From NCBI GenBank assembly GCA_902806565.1, contig CADCXA010000006.1, positions 930,001-994,000 on the forward strand: DNA of 64,000 nucleotides, given 5' to 3'. Source of the stretch: Hypoxylon rubiginosum. Lineage: Eukaryota; Ascomycota; Sordariomycetes; Xylariales; Hypoxylaceae. The translations under genes and the position numbers were made by a program. How positions within the stretch are numbered: position 1 is the stretch's first letter; each line of letters begins with the position of its first letter. The notes beneath the pieces are model-generated. The model was not told where the DNA came from and ran no database searches. It saw only the letters and a list, made by a program, of their open reading frames with translations. Below, piece by piece: positions 37,431 through 49,260 of this stretch.

Positions 37431-37452
37431 GGGGGGGGGGGGGGGGGGGGGG
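37431..37452. repeat. G22 homopolymer
   Basis: Twenty-two consecutive G on the plus strand, preceded by GGGGAGACGAGGGG purine-rich sequence. Run length may be affected by sequencing or assembly. Confidence 0.8.
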
Positions 37453-37887
37453 ACCGGCATGCTTAAGGAGTTTTCGAGAAACCGCGTACGATGTATAGAC
37501 TCGCACAGCTCGTTCGACCTGCAACGGCCCAGATACGATTAGCATAGGAGAAAGCTAACAAAGTTATACGGTAGATTTTTCCGAGTGACAGCTCGTTTAC
37601 CTGCATTTGCATGCCTCCCCCCAGGCTAAGCTAAGGTACCGACGGCGTCTCGGCTCCTCGCGGGACGCGAGTGGGACGTATCTCGGGCCACTAGGTTCAG
37701 CTTCATCTATCGAGGGTGACCAGCGTTACCAGAACAAATGGAAATTCCCGTCGTCTCCGGTCGTGATCTAGGCCGCATTGCTTGGGGCCTACCACTGCAT
37801 GGTGGTCCTGACTAAGTACTTTCGTGGTCGGTTCAGAGCAGTGCATTAGTAAAGCATGTGTTAATCCGGCACCTGAGAGTACATTCC

Positions 37888-37943
37888 CAGGTGGATATCC
37901 TCAGGTGGATATTCTCAGGTGGATATTCTCAGGTGGATATCCT
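37888..37943. repeat. 14-bp tandem repeat, four units
   Basis: Four adjacent units of CAGGTGGATATCCT / CAGGTGGATATTCT at 37888, 37902, 37916 and 37930. Confidence 0.9.
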
Positions 37944-39773
37944 GTGTGTTGATGTTCTGCGCATTGTACATTGTGCACATTCTGCAGCAAACTGCCCTAG
38001 GTACGCATCAACTAATTTTAGACGGGCCCGAGGTCTTGTTGGGGGAATGCTACCGAAAAGGTCCCCTATAACAACTTTGAGCCAGTCGCATCTTCTGTGG
38101 CTTACACTTGGACGTCTGTTTAGACGACAGGTCAGTTCGAACCGAATAATCGACGTAGCATGCCGATGAACCCCTTGACGCACCTAAAAGCAACTAACCC
38201 AGGGGAACTAAGGGACCTAGTTAACCTGAAAAAAATGAGGCGGCCTGCTTCTGACGCAAGACTTACGATCTAGGAACCCGTACTCTACCTATACTCTGTT
38301 TGGTCTCGACATGCAGGACGTGATAGGAGAGAGAACCGGGGAGAGAGAACCGACATCATTGCCAGGATAACTTAAGGTTCGGGGACGGTGGAGTCGGCGC
38401 TTCTACGGCTTTGAAGATTGAAGATGCTAGGGTCGATTGTCCGATTTTTATCTTATTAGTCAGGATTATGGGGTTTATGGAAATCCGATCCCGTTGATCT
38501 CATTGGAGCGCCAACTTATTCGTCCCGTGGTCCCTAGCACGTGGGAAACTAAGTTAGCAGGTTAGCCAAGTTTAGGTAGCCAAGCCAAGTTAGCCCATTA
38601 TTTCTTCTCTTCCTTAATAGTCCAGCTACTCTAGCTATGTACCTACATGCACCTGGGCAATACACTACTACCTAAGGTCCTAGGTATAACCTCTTTTTTT
38701 CTCTCTCATTCCTCCTTATGTCTTTCGCTATATACTTCGTGTGACGGTAAGCTTTAACTAAGCCAGCGTTAAAGCTCGACGGGGACAGGCCAAGGTAACC
38801 CGCGATCGGCCCATCTCGTCTGTATGGTCTGTATGGCCTGAATGGACCCAATTCGGTTGCTTTCCGACTGCTTGGTCCGAGTTCGTAGCCAATCCGAGGT
38901 CCCTGTTCCTGTTACCCTCCTAGGTTCCCTGCAACTAACCCCCAGTCTGCCCCCATAAGGTCCCGCAGCTGACAAGGGACTTCACGAGCCGGGTGGGTGA
39001 TGGGCAGAGGAACCGTCAATCGTGTCAGTCGCCAGTTGAAGCCTGTCTCTACTCTTGCTAGTCTCCAGTCTTGCCAGTTCCTCTCTCCATTCTCCATTCT
39101 CCAGTTTCTTCAGAAGCAACACACTAGGGGCCCCGGCCTCTTCTCTCCCCCGGAATACTAGGGTTCTAGGTCGCTATTGCGTGCGCCAGACCCCAATCTG
39201 TTCACGAGCCGTTCTCCATCGTCCATCGTTCATCGTCCATCGAAAGCAATCTCTCCGCACCAAGGTGTGTGTCCCCATCTTTTCCATCGGGATGGGGAAC
39301 CACAAATTCCACGGTGCATTCATTGCGCGGCCTTGAGTCGCTTTATTATGAACAACTTCTCCGCCCATTCCCATATCTCCCATATCCCCAAAATTCTAGA
39401 TACAGAGCATCACGTAGTATTATTGGATGCGCCACCACCTAACCACCAAAAGCTACTTAGGTACAAGATGCGGCAAACGCTATAACACCCTCCCAACGCC
39501 GAGTCCCGCACTGAACAAGTCGGCAGCTGCTTTGGCAAACGATGGAGTATGAATAATCCGTTTACGAATCCACCGTCATCTCTATCCTAGTAGAAGAGAG
39601 AAAGAAAGAGAAAAGGGGATTGGCAGTGACCGAAAGTTGAAACGATCAGCCAACCTGTGCCCTCATTCTCTTAATCCCCCCCTCCCGAGGTCATTGGACG
39701 ACAGAAAGAATACTCAAAACCTGTTTGGTTCCCACCTGGCATTAACTCATCTCGAACCCTCGAACCCGTAGCC

Positions 39774-42692
39774 ATGAGTGTTGCACCTCTTCCCGGAATA
39801 CAGCCCATCATCATGTCGCGACCCCAAGTCGGCATCGAGCGGTTACCAAGCCGCCGCCTAAATAGCGAGCCACGAGAAGCCATGAACTGCAAGTCATGTC
39901 GGAAGCGGAAAGTAAGATACTTTCTTCAAGCCCACCGGCGCCGAACCTATTTAGCCGGGGTATCATCCCGATCTAACAAATAACGTCTTCCGTATAGATT
40001 AAATGCAATCGCTTGCGCCCGTCCTGCGAAGCCTGCCAAGTCTTCCAGTGTCCATGCGTATATGGTGCGTGGCCGGCTTCCCTCCGCATTGAAAGGAGTT
40101 CTTCTATAAAGGGGGTTAAATCAACAGTGGCTAACCACCTCGCTTCACGGTTTACAGACGCCGTACCCAAGAAACGAGGGCCCAAGACAGATGTCTTAGA
40201 GGCTCTGTTAAAGAGGGTTGACGGCTTAGAGGCTCAGCTCAAGGACAGGAAGACCGACGCCTCACCTGACACGGAATCGCCGTCTGAATCCGGAACGGTC
40301 GTTCCTGAATCCCCTTCTGAACCGAAGCTAAAGCTTATGGCTTTAGACATTGCTAGATCAACGGAAACGGACACGGAATCTGCACTATACTCACCTTCAG
40401 TCATTAGCGAACCCTCCTCGAGCATCCGAATAGATGCACTGCTTGATACTTACTTTAACCGGTTCCATGCGAAGCCTTACTACATCCTTGATGAATCGTC
40501 AGTACGTCAACGGTTACAAGTCAACCAACTACCTCAATATTTAGCATATGCTATCTACGCCGTTTCTGCCAGGTTTGATTCCCCTTTCCCATCCGTGCTT
40601 ACGGTGTACTAATATCCTTTTAGATACACACCCAATCCTGCCGGGTATCAATCTTCTGTGAAGCTAAGCGAGGACTATGCATCGCGATCAAGAAATGAGA
40701 TTGATATAGATGAGCCATCCGTTGATGCGCTCCAGGCCCTTCTTCTCCTTGTCACTGCGTTTACCGCAGCAGGCAAGGGGAAGAAAGCCTATATGTTGTT
40801 GAGTACGCGTCCAATTGCCAATTTCATTTAGGAATGTCCATAGAGACGTGTACTAATATATATGCACAGTAAGCGCTGTCGGCATGGCTATTGCTCTCGA
40901 GTTACACCGAGAGGTAGATCTAGAAGCTCGTATCACCGGCGTAGAACGTGAGATGAGGAGACGCCTGTTTTGGACGTGCTATTTACTAGACCGATTTACG
41001 GCCTGCGGCTCGAAGCGCCCATGTCTTATCAGCGACAAAACGATCCTCCTGCGTTTACCGTGCTGGGCTCCGAGCCCATCTGCTTTACCGATCGAGGGTG
41101 ATTTTTTCCAAAACGGATCAAATCTCCAGCAGATGCAAGGAAGTGGGAGGAAATCGCAAGGAAGCAGCGGCATGCTCATCGACATCACCCGCATCCTAGG
41201 GACAACGAATAGATACCTCGCAGCAGGTGGTGTCAAAGGCGACTCACACTTCCCCTGGCATGCTCTCTCCGAGTTATCCAAGATTAGACAAGATCTCGAC
41301 GTCTGGGCTTCCGGAACTGATGACGTATTTTCCAGCGTGGATACTCTATTCGGACAACCCGATTCGACTGTTCTTGTTCTCAGCAAGCTCGTGTACCACC
41401 TCATCCACTGTCTCGTTTACAGGCCTTTCCTGCCCATTGACCTCGCAGAACTAGCCGGAACGGGCCAACATCAGTCCTGGCAAATAGAGGCTACCAATAT
41501 TTGTTTCCTTCATGCCAATGCGATTGCCGAACTTGTCGAATTAGGCAAGCAGACGGCATCTGTTGAGTTGCCAGCATTCGTTGGATACTGTATATGCACT
41601 GCTGGTACTGTCCACATTCACGGAGCGCACTACAAGAACGGAACGGAGGACAATATAGGCGTACTTTCGTCGTCAGCGGAATTCGTATCCCGAGAAATGC
41701 AGCAGCTAAGCGAACTCAGCTTTGCGTGGGCAAGCGTCCAGCGCCAGCGCGAGACTTTGCAGGGCGTTTACAACGCCCACAGCGAACTAGTCAAAGGCCT
41801 CGCGAATAACCCGATGCGTTATTCCCCAACTTTCAACCTGGAGGACTTCTTTGACCGCTATTCCACCGTCGGTCAGCTGGGTGGCCGCCCATTTTCGTTT
41901 GACGCAGCAAACCTGAACCTATCAGATGTCGCGGGTTTCGCTGCAGATACATACACGAGGACCGATTCATACACATCCTGTGGTACAGGGGCTTCCGAAC
42001 GACCGAGCTTAAAACGTAAAAGTACCATGAGCCATGAACGGAGGCGACCCGATCTCAGAAGCATTACCCCGGCGAATGCGATGAATAATAGCCCCTTGAC
42101 ATCGGGATTACCTACTCCCGGCGTCCATCCTCAGCACTTCTCTTTTTCTGTAGACCCCAGTCACCCGATACTCCACACGCCCAATTCGTTACGTCCTCAT
42201 ACGGAGAACGTGCACTCGAATGCAGGTACAGTTATGCATCGGAGGCGCGACTCGATAGACGACCAAACTACGGACGTTTCTGTGACGGCTGCAGCTGGAT
42301 TTAGAACTGCGCATCACCAACAGCAAACCCATCAGATGGAGGCGATGCCGGCACCTTCTTTCTCGCCGTCCTACCACTACGCAACTCCGAGCCCGAGCGG
42401 AGATAATGAATGTGGGCTCGGGGTTGCCACTAGCTACGACCCAATGTTTGGGGCGATAGCGACCAATACGTTTACGTCTCCCTCTCCCTGGCACGGGGAG
42501 GAAGACCATCGCAAGCAGCAGCACAGCGTAATCCCTAGCCCCGAGGAAAGAAGTCATAATAGTAATGCGGCCGCTGGACCGGGAGAAGAAAAAGACCCGT
42601 TTTTGAGTCTCCTGGAACAGCTTGCCGAAAACGAGCACACGATAGGACAGGGCAAGGAAATTGACTTCTTTCTCACTGGGGCACAGGGATGA
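39774..42692 (+). CDS. Zn2Cys6 fungal transcription factor, five exons
   Basis: Predicted 873-aa nuclear regulator. Exons 39774-39911, 39998-40064, 40158-40572, 40624-40802 and 40870-42692, with matching phases. The binuclear zinc cluster has classical spacing CX2CX6CX6CX2CX6C: Cys39, 42, 49, 56, 59 and 66, with one extra Cys64. Intron 1 falls inside the cluster, between Lys46 and Ile47, and intron 2 just after it. A basic linker with KKRGPK and a leucine-rich dimerisation-like segment ([16 protein letters not shown]) follow. The fungal-specific transcription factor middle-homology domain covers about residues 140-400 ([12 protein letters not shown] near 305). The C-terminal part is Ser/His/Gln-rich. 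Start at 39774 is the first ATG in frame; a second ATG 13 codons in (39813) is also possible. Target genes unknown. It lies 6 kb from the QutR-like gene but its zinc domain does not look like that of QutA. Confidence 0.88.
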
Positions 42693-42942
42693 ACGGGCTT
42701 ACTATCTACTTACGATCTACGCACGATTTAACAGCAGCGTATGTATTCATAACTAAGCGAAAGAGGTAGACTACAGCTGGATTGGTATTTGGATACGGTT
42801 GGTATATGCTCTCGTACCAGTATCTCGGAGCATTTTGAACAGCTACGCTATTTACGGATGTTATCTACTTGTGTAAACTACTAAGCTAGGTATTAAGCTA
42901 GGAAGACGATATAACGAGAAGGACATGTACTATAGCTGGGTA

Positions 42943-42960
42943 GGGGGGGGGGGGGGGGGG
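42943..42960. repeat. G18 homopolymer
   Basis: Eighteen consecutive G on the plus strand, 250 bp after the transcription-factor stop codon. Confidence 0.8.
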
Positions 42961-43483
42961 ATGGTATGTGGTACAAACTATTAGGATCTATTCAAGCATG
43001 GCAGTAGAGCCTTGGTCAAATGTGAACTATGCAGTGTAAATGGGCTAATAAACCGGGTTTGTAGTGACTTGACGTGGGTGCCGAATGCATGAAAATCATA
43101 CCCCTAAAAACGTGGATTTACTACCGAGAGTGACTGATGGGTGTTTACATGGACTCGCTAGAAAGGGGCCATATACCGAGATTGTAGGCGAGACGAGATC
43201 AACTATTTTCGTCACTACCGGGGGGGCTAGACGTAACGACGACGTCCAACTCCACTCCTCAACCCCTTTCCATAGGTAGGAGTTAAAACTACAGACATAC
43301 AAATGCCTGATTGATTTTAGATCAGCATTAGAAACAGATGTAAACTGCGATGTCGGAGTTCGTACCTAGCAGGTCATTCAATGTTACGAGAGTTACTCAA
43401 CCTCTTTTTTTTGGTTTCGTTTTCTTAATATACAACATGGTCGTTGGTAACGGCACTTGAGTAGCCATCCACAGCCAACCGAG

Positions 43484-43506
43484 CCCCCCCCCCCCCCCCC
43501 CCCCCC
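43484..43506. repeat. C23 homopolymer
   Basis: Twenty-three consecutive C on the plus strand, followed by ACCC. Confidence 0.8.
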
Positions 43507-44865
43507 ACCCTTCCCCAAGGGGTATCGAGCACGAACACGCTTAGAACTCGATCCCCCTCCCCCTTCAACTCACCCAATTCAGACCACATCTTGTCGATCA
43601 CAGAGACTCAGCTTCAGTTGCCCAGCCCTACGGGGCCGTCTAGAACTTTTCAGCAGCGAGACGTTACATACATGCTCGTAACGGGGGTTTCTTTTGGATT
43701 CCTTTCGCAATCTACACTAGATGGCTCATTAGGGGGGACCGGCAGGTCGGTTTTGGCCAATATAGCGCGTCCTTCGGCATACCTTACCCCGGTCTAGCCC
43801 TGGTCTGGTCCGGGGGTGGGTTTTTTTTTAATAAAATAGGCGATGAAGACGAACCCCGGGAAACTATTGAACGAACGGAGCAAGGCACGAAGGCGCCAAC
43901 GAAGATAAGCTGGGGACGCCTGAGAATTAGGACGGGACGACGGTCCGCTAACGAACAATGCGCGGAACGCCACAAGGGCCTACGTCAGACGATTTTTGGA
44001 GAAAAAAAGAAGGGCGACCTGAGGTTTTCAGCAGGGCTGGCGAGCAGAGCGGGCCCGGGAGGCCGAAGGAACCGTACGAGGCTTGCCTACATCACCTAAC
44101 GCACGGCGAGCTACTTGCCCTTCAGGGTGGAATGAAGGATCTCAGCACAGGCAGGCAAAGCAGGGCAAAGCAGGGCAAAAGAAGCAGGGCAAGTAGGGAA
44201 AGGGAAAAAAGCCGCGCCATAGGCTGCGTTAAAAGGTGTGTGTGGTTGTGGGCTGGCGGCCACGCGGTTGAGCTCATTCTAGAAGTCTACTCCGTGGTCG
44301 TCGTCCTGCAGCTTGGATGGCTGGCTGGCTGGCTGCTAAGGTTGCACAGACAATAATAATGATAATAACAAGCACTCCGTACCGTGCCGTATGTACATAA
44401 CCATGCCACGCCCCGGAATACATTACTGCTGCTTGCTTGCTTGCTGCACATAACATTGCAAGGGGTTGTTGCGAGATGCGGTGCAACCATACCGGGGAGC
44501 GGGAAGGGCGAAGGGTGTGTGTGTGGGTGGGGAAAAGAGAACGAGGAAAGGCGTTTAAGGAGGCGCAAAAGCGCGGGGGTGGAGGCTCTCTTCTCTCTCT
44601 CCCTCAACCAAAGAACCTTTCTCCCCTCTTCTCGTCCGTTATTGTGTGCGCATGTTGGTGTGGTGAAAATCGACTCGGCCGATGAACCCAGATTCGGCCA
44701 CTTGCTCATTGGCTTGCTCCGACTAGCCCCGCTGGAAGAACCGGGGATAACGGGGAGGGGCGCTGCTGGACGTAGCGGGCTGCGGGCTGGCGGGATGTTA
44801 GAAGTTCCCTTAGGTATTAGGTATGTTAGGGGTTAGGGGTATACGAAGTAGGTATTTTTATTCGA

Positions 44866-44881
44866 GGGGGGGGGGGGGGGG
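44866..44881. repeat. G16 homopolymer
   Basis: Sixteen consecutive G on the plus strand. Confidence 0.8.
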
Positions 44882-45829
44882 TTGTCAAAGCGAAGGAGGG
44901 TGTGGCTGGTCGGCTGATTTCCGTCCATTGAAGAAAAGGGTGGCTTCGCTTTGGCTTCGCTTCGTCACCCACCTTACATTATGTACTGTAACATGTATGT
45001 GTCCTTCACTTACATACATACATACATACATTCCCTACCGAACATCTGATACATGCGTACATGTAGGTGCTCAGGTACCTAATCCATGTATACGCTAGGT
45101 ACTTTGACTTGTGGAATGTTTTTTGGAGTCTTTCTAGATTTCCCCCGTCGTCGTCCCTCCTCGAGGAGAACTTTGTGTGTGTGTGTGTGTGTGGAAAAGA
45201 AAGAAATTCTGGTTACCCACGTTTTGTGATACATGTTACGGTAGTGGGGAATGTAACGCACGTGGTTATCAGGTGGCCCTAACAGCCCCCTAATTAGAGC
45301 AACAGGACGGCATGTCCCGCTAAACCAAAAACATTGTTTAAATGGTTACGCTGTTACTTCGTACAGCCGCTTACGTAAATGGCTCGAGATTTAGTTTAGT
45401 ACCCGCATTGATCTGACATCCATCGATATCTCATAATCTCTCAGCGCCCCAGCGGGTTCTACCTTATTTCGACTGCCCGGCCTCCCGAACCGAGACCCCT
45501 CGGCTTAACGATAATACGCACCTACGCAAGGGATACCCAAGACCTCCAGGGCCGAGGGGACCTTGTCATCCAAATCTCAACACGATTTCACCTTCACGCG
45601 TCCGCCCGGCAGTTCGAATTTTCTTTCCAATCTTGCCTTTTGCACAGACGTAACGTTGAATTAGCTTTCTTCTATCTTGTTCTTTTTCTATTCAATCGTC
45701 ATCAAGCGTCTTTTAAAATAAAAATCGGTATTTTTATTACCGCCGACTGTGCCTAAACGTCTACGTACGCTATATTCCTTCATTTCCAGCTTCGGCTTCA
45801 CTGTCCTAGACGAAAAGAGAAAAATAAAT

Positions 45830-46621
45830 ATGGCGCCGAACAAGGGGTCGAAGACCAGAAGTCGGAAGGACTATCGCTTCTCGCTAGAATACCGAACACG
45901 ATGGTGGGCCGTCCCCGTTCTCCTCCGTACCTAGCTCCCCGTAACAGCAGGTCCGCATCTGCTGTTATGCCTGCTTCGCCAGTTTTGGTTTTTATGACGA
46001 GTATGATCTGACAGGTTATTCTACCCCGTTTACAGGAGTGACAATGACATGTATGACCACATGAACAACTCGGTCTATAATTTCCTGTGCGTAAAAACAA
46101 GAGAACCAACAGCCACCCCCTCCTCCCCCCTCCCCTTTCCCCTATCACCAGATCGGAGATAAGACCTGCAGGAACGAAAAAAGAAGAACTCCTCCCTGAC
46201 GTTGCACAACTCTTGTCTCTCTCCCCTTAGGTTCGACTCCATTATCAATTCTTACTTAATCGACCATTGCGGTCTTCACCCGCCTACGTCGGCCCAGCAC
46301 CCCCTGATGGCCAGCACGCGCTGCGACTACTACTCGGCTATCACCTACCCCAAGGTCGCTGAGCTGTGCTTACGCGTCAACAAGCTCTCGCGGTCTAGCG
46401 TCGTGTACGAGGTTGCATTGTTCGAGGAAGGGGTCGAGCAGGTCAAGGCCGTCGGAGAATTTGTCCATGTGTTCGTCGACCGCGCCACTCAGCGGCCCAA
46501 CACCGGCGGCATGAACCCTCAGCTGCGACAGGGGCTCGAGAAGCTCCTTGTTGTACCATCACCATCACCATCGTCATCTTTATCAGATCCTAGTTTATCA
46601 GATCCTGCTAGTAAATTGTAA
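45830..46621 (+). CDS. Hot-dog thioesterase with C-terminal SKL (peroxisomal)
   Basis: Predicted 171-aa acyl-CoA thioesterase of the 4HBT/YbgC hot-dog type. Exons 45830-45903, 46036-46086 and 46231-46621; both introns are in phase 2 and restore the family sequence. The active-site region WSDNDMYDHMNNSVYNFLFD (from residue 25) has the DxD...HxNN pattern of these enzymes, followed by the long central helix (SYLIDHCGL). The last three residues are Ser-Lys-Leu, a canonical type 1 peroxisomal targeting signal, after a Pro/Ser repeat tail encoded by CCATCA triplets. Inference: hydrolysis of acyl-CoA in peroxisomes. The frame stays open upstream to 45749 but without ATG, so the start at 45830 is preferred. 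Its end lies 117 bp from the end of the convergent oxidoreductase gene. Confidence 0.85.
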
Positions 46622-46738
46622 AATTTCCGGTCACCCATGTAACTATCTAGGTACCTAGGCAATAGCGGTGAATCTTATACGGCCATCCCACGTCCCACAC
46701 TTTAGTGACGGTCAACCTTGTAACTACAATTAACCTAG

Positions 46739-47990
46739 CTACACAAAGTGTTGGTACTGCAGCTTCTGGCTCGCTCCATCCTGGTCGCCGCTCGTCAGCA
46801 TCTTCTCCAGGAGCTCCAGGTCGCCGAGCGCGAGCTCAGGGGTCTGGCTGGGGTTCGGGACGCCGGACAAGATGGACTCCGCCCACGCCTGGACCTCCTC
46901 CTGGACGCCCGTGGTGGGCTCGAACGCCTTCTCCTCGGCCACCGCGTCCTTGCCGAACCCGCGTGTAGTAATGACCTTGGCCGACTCGGCCTTGACGACG
47001 CCCTGCTCGCAAGCCACGGTGAACTCGAACGCGCCCATCGTCGAGCCCACGCAGTTGACGAAGGAGCCCACGACGCCCGACTCGGTCTTGAGGACCGCGT
47101 GGATGGTGTCCACGGGCGGCAGGTGTTCCGACACCAGCGCAGTGTGCGCGACGAGGCTGTCGACGGCATTATCAGCGCCCAGCAGCTTCCGGAGGGCGGC
47201 CGTGAAGTGCACGCCGGCGTCGAGCAGGAAGCCGCCCTGGTACGCGGGCTTTATGCGCCAGGTCTTGAAGTACTTGTTGGACTGCTCCATCATGAAGCTG
47301 ACCCGCACCACGAACCCCGTCACCCTGCCCAGCTTCTTGACCTCCTCGGCCGCGTAAAGGTAGCTGGGCGTGAACCGGAAGTTCTCGGCCACCGCGAACG
47401 ACGCCGCCGTCTCGGCCGACACCCGCTTGTAGTACTCGATCAGCGCGAGCGCCGTCGCCACGTCCTTGGCCAGCGGCTTCTCCGCCAATACGTGCTTCCC
47501 TGCCGCCAGCGCCTTCTCGATGTAGGCCGGCCTGTTGGGATACGTAAGCTACGTGCAAAGGGGGGCACGGTTGACAATGCCGAACCAAAAAAAGAAAAAG
47601 AAAAACTTACTGGTCCACGATCGGCAGCGCGAGGATCACGCCGGTGATGTCGTCGCGTTTGAGGATGTCCTCGTAGGACTTGCCCGCCCCGGCGTCCGAG
47701 GAGTACAGGACCACCGGGCCGGCATCGGCGGGGACTAGCTTCGCGGCGTCTTCGGCCGTCTTGAGCGAGCGGGACCAGATCGCCTTGATGGAGAGCAGCG
47801 GGGAGGCCAGGGCAGCGGGCTTTGGTTACATATTAGCTAGCAGATCTCGCAAGGATATAAGATTTTTCATTTCTTCATTCTTAATAGCGTCGGTCCTCTA
47901 CTATGTGTATGGCACAGATATTCCACTTACTATGTGCTGCTCCTTGACAAAGATGCCCCCGCCGATGATCGCGATGCCCACCGGATCCAT
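46739..47990 (-). CDS. Gfo/Idh/MocA family oxidoreductase, three exons
   Basis: Predicted 353-aa NAD(P)-dependent sugar-type dehydrogenase. Exons on the minus strand: 47990-47931, 47819-47611 and 47531-46739, phases 0 and 2. The N-terminal Rossmann motif IAIIGGGIFVKEQH (residues 6-19) binds the cofactor; LAEKPLA (about 105-111) is the EKP motif with the catalytic-type Lys; GGFLLDAGVHFTAALRKLLG is the C-terminal domain motif GGxxxDxGxH. It resembles the fungal group that includes yeast YMR315W. Substrate unknown; cytosolic by absence of a signal. The antisense frame 46748-47647 is a GC-rich shadow. Confidence 0.9.
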
Positions 47991-49123
47991 ATTTATTTCA
48001 ATTAGTTTCGAACTCGAAGTAATCGGGGAAATTTAACATCAAAATCACTTTGAGATCGTCTTCGATGGCAAGGGGAAAAACTCCAAGAGATTCTTTTCAA
48101 AGATATAGCTACGCTTTTGTTGTATTCTATCAGCATGAACTTAGGTTTAAGTACAAGATAATGATGGGTTGGCTTTCTATTCTTGGAATCTCCGCTTCCT
48201 CGCTCCTCATCGGAGGGAAGCGGTTCGCCTCTTTTTTGGCAACTTTAGCAGTTTAACCCCGCCGGGAATTAACACAAAAGGATGCTGGCCCCTCTCTCTC
48301 GTTAGCTAGGCCTCGGGTGTCTGAGGTCATCGGTCGTAGCGACATCTCATCGTCCTATTACACTACGCATCGTGACATACATCGCAGACTCACGCATTGC
48401 TAGGTTCATCTCATTTATCGATTTATGCTAGGCATGATCATTGCCGAGATGATTGGATTAGGTAGCCTATTGGCGTTCAAGGTGAGAATCTATGTCAAGA
48501 AAGAAGTAATTCGAAAACCCCTGAGATCTTAAGAGAATTGAACCGAAGCTATGCGAATGAAAAAAAAAATACCAATAATTATATCACAATCACCTTGAAC
48601 CCGAATCGGAACCCGAAATTTCTAATAGGAATCAAGCATTAGATAGCACAATAGGTATGTAGGATAAGAACAGTTCGACGTACTACTTTAACCGCTCCAT
48701 TTGAAGCTTATAGTGAAAGAATTGCTTTGCCAGATGGAGAGATTTCGGCTTCCAATTGCTGTGCCGCGATGACTTCGGCCGGGGATCGGCAGGCAACAAA
48801 CGCGTTACGCTAGCACGTCTCACTTTTCGTCTATTTTTCTCTGTTGGTTACACGTGCTACTACCGAAAAATTTGAACCTATTCACATCCCAAGTCATTAA
48901 CTGCTTTACTGTCTTGAACCCGGGCGCGTTCGTGCAAAGCAGCAGCCAACAAAGGAAGCCCTCAGAAACAGGCCTGGTTTCGGAGCCCTCGGCCCCTTTG
49001 GTACCGTAGCACTTCTATCGTCGCCGACGACCCAAACGTAACCCGTAGCGGCAGGCGAGAGAGAGGATACCTATCCGAAGCACCCACCCGCCCACGCCTC
49101 CCTGTTTGATTACAAGCGGAAAG
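47991..49123. other. Intergenic, divergent promoters of the oxidoreductase and GDPD genes
   Basis: About 1.1 kb between two divergent genes. I see no gene in it; short frames (48050-48256, 48962-49198) lack family resemblance. Confidence 0.6.
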
Positions 49124-49228
49124 ATGAATTACCCTCCGCCAGGTGCGTGACCTGTCGCGTCTCCCGGCTGCTGAATGTCCCGCACCTACGTCTACCACGA
49201 TCGTAGCACTGACAGGCGCGCATCCCTT

Positions 49229-49260
<32 letters not shown>

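Larger units (their letters stand above)
33751..39773. other. Gene-poor 6-kb interval
   Basis: No open frame longer than about 100 codons, and none resembles a known family. Composition is near normal, so this is not a RIP block. It contains a 14-bp tandem repeat (37888-37943) and a 22-base G run (37431-37452). CT-rich and repeat-like short motifs (for example CCATCGT repeats near 39,215-39,240) lie in the last 800 bp, which probably hold the promoter and leader of the transcription-factor gene. Confidence 0.6.
42693..45829. other. Gene-poor interval with long homopolymers and microsatellites
   Basis: No supported gene in 3.1 kb. The longest frames (43958-44356, 44384-44836) are low-complexity and unlike any family I know. 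The interval has three long G/C homopolymers, GGCT/CTTG/TACA/GT short repeats (about 44,320-44,340, 44,430-44,450, 45,012-45,030 and 45,175-45,192) and a purine-rich repeat with GCAGGGCAAA units (44,160-44,195). The last 150 bp are CT-rich and probably the thioesterase leader. Confidence 0.6.

Noticed and set aside
39774..42692. Transcription factor as QutA, partner of the QutR-like protein
   Set aside because: The zinc cluster and linker do not resemble QutA/QA-1F, and 6 kb of gene-free DNA separates the genes; no link beyond proximity.
43958..44356. 132-codon plus-strand frame
   Set aside because: Low-complexity Gln/Lys/Arg and Trp/Leu repeats from GCAGGGCAAA and GGCT arrays; no family resemblance.
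44808..44840. TTAGG/TTAGGGG-like repeats suggesting an interstitial telomere
   Set aside because: Units are irregular (TTAGGTA, TTAGGTATG, TTAGGGG) and only a few; not TTAGGG arrays.
46748..47647. 299-codon plus-strand frame antisense to the oxidoreductase
   Set aside because: GC-rich shadow frame (Arg/Leu/His/Val-rich) of a well-supported three-exon gene on the other strand.
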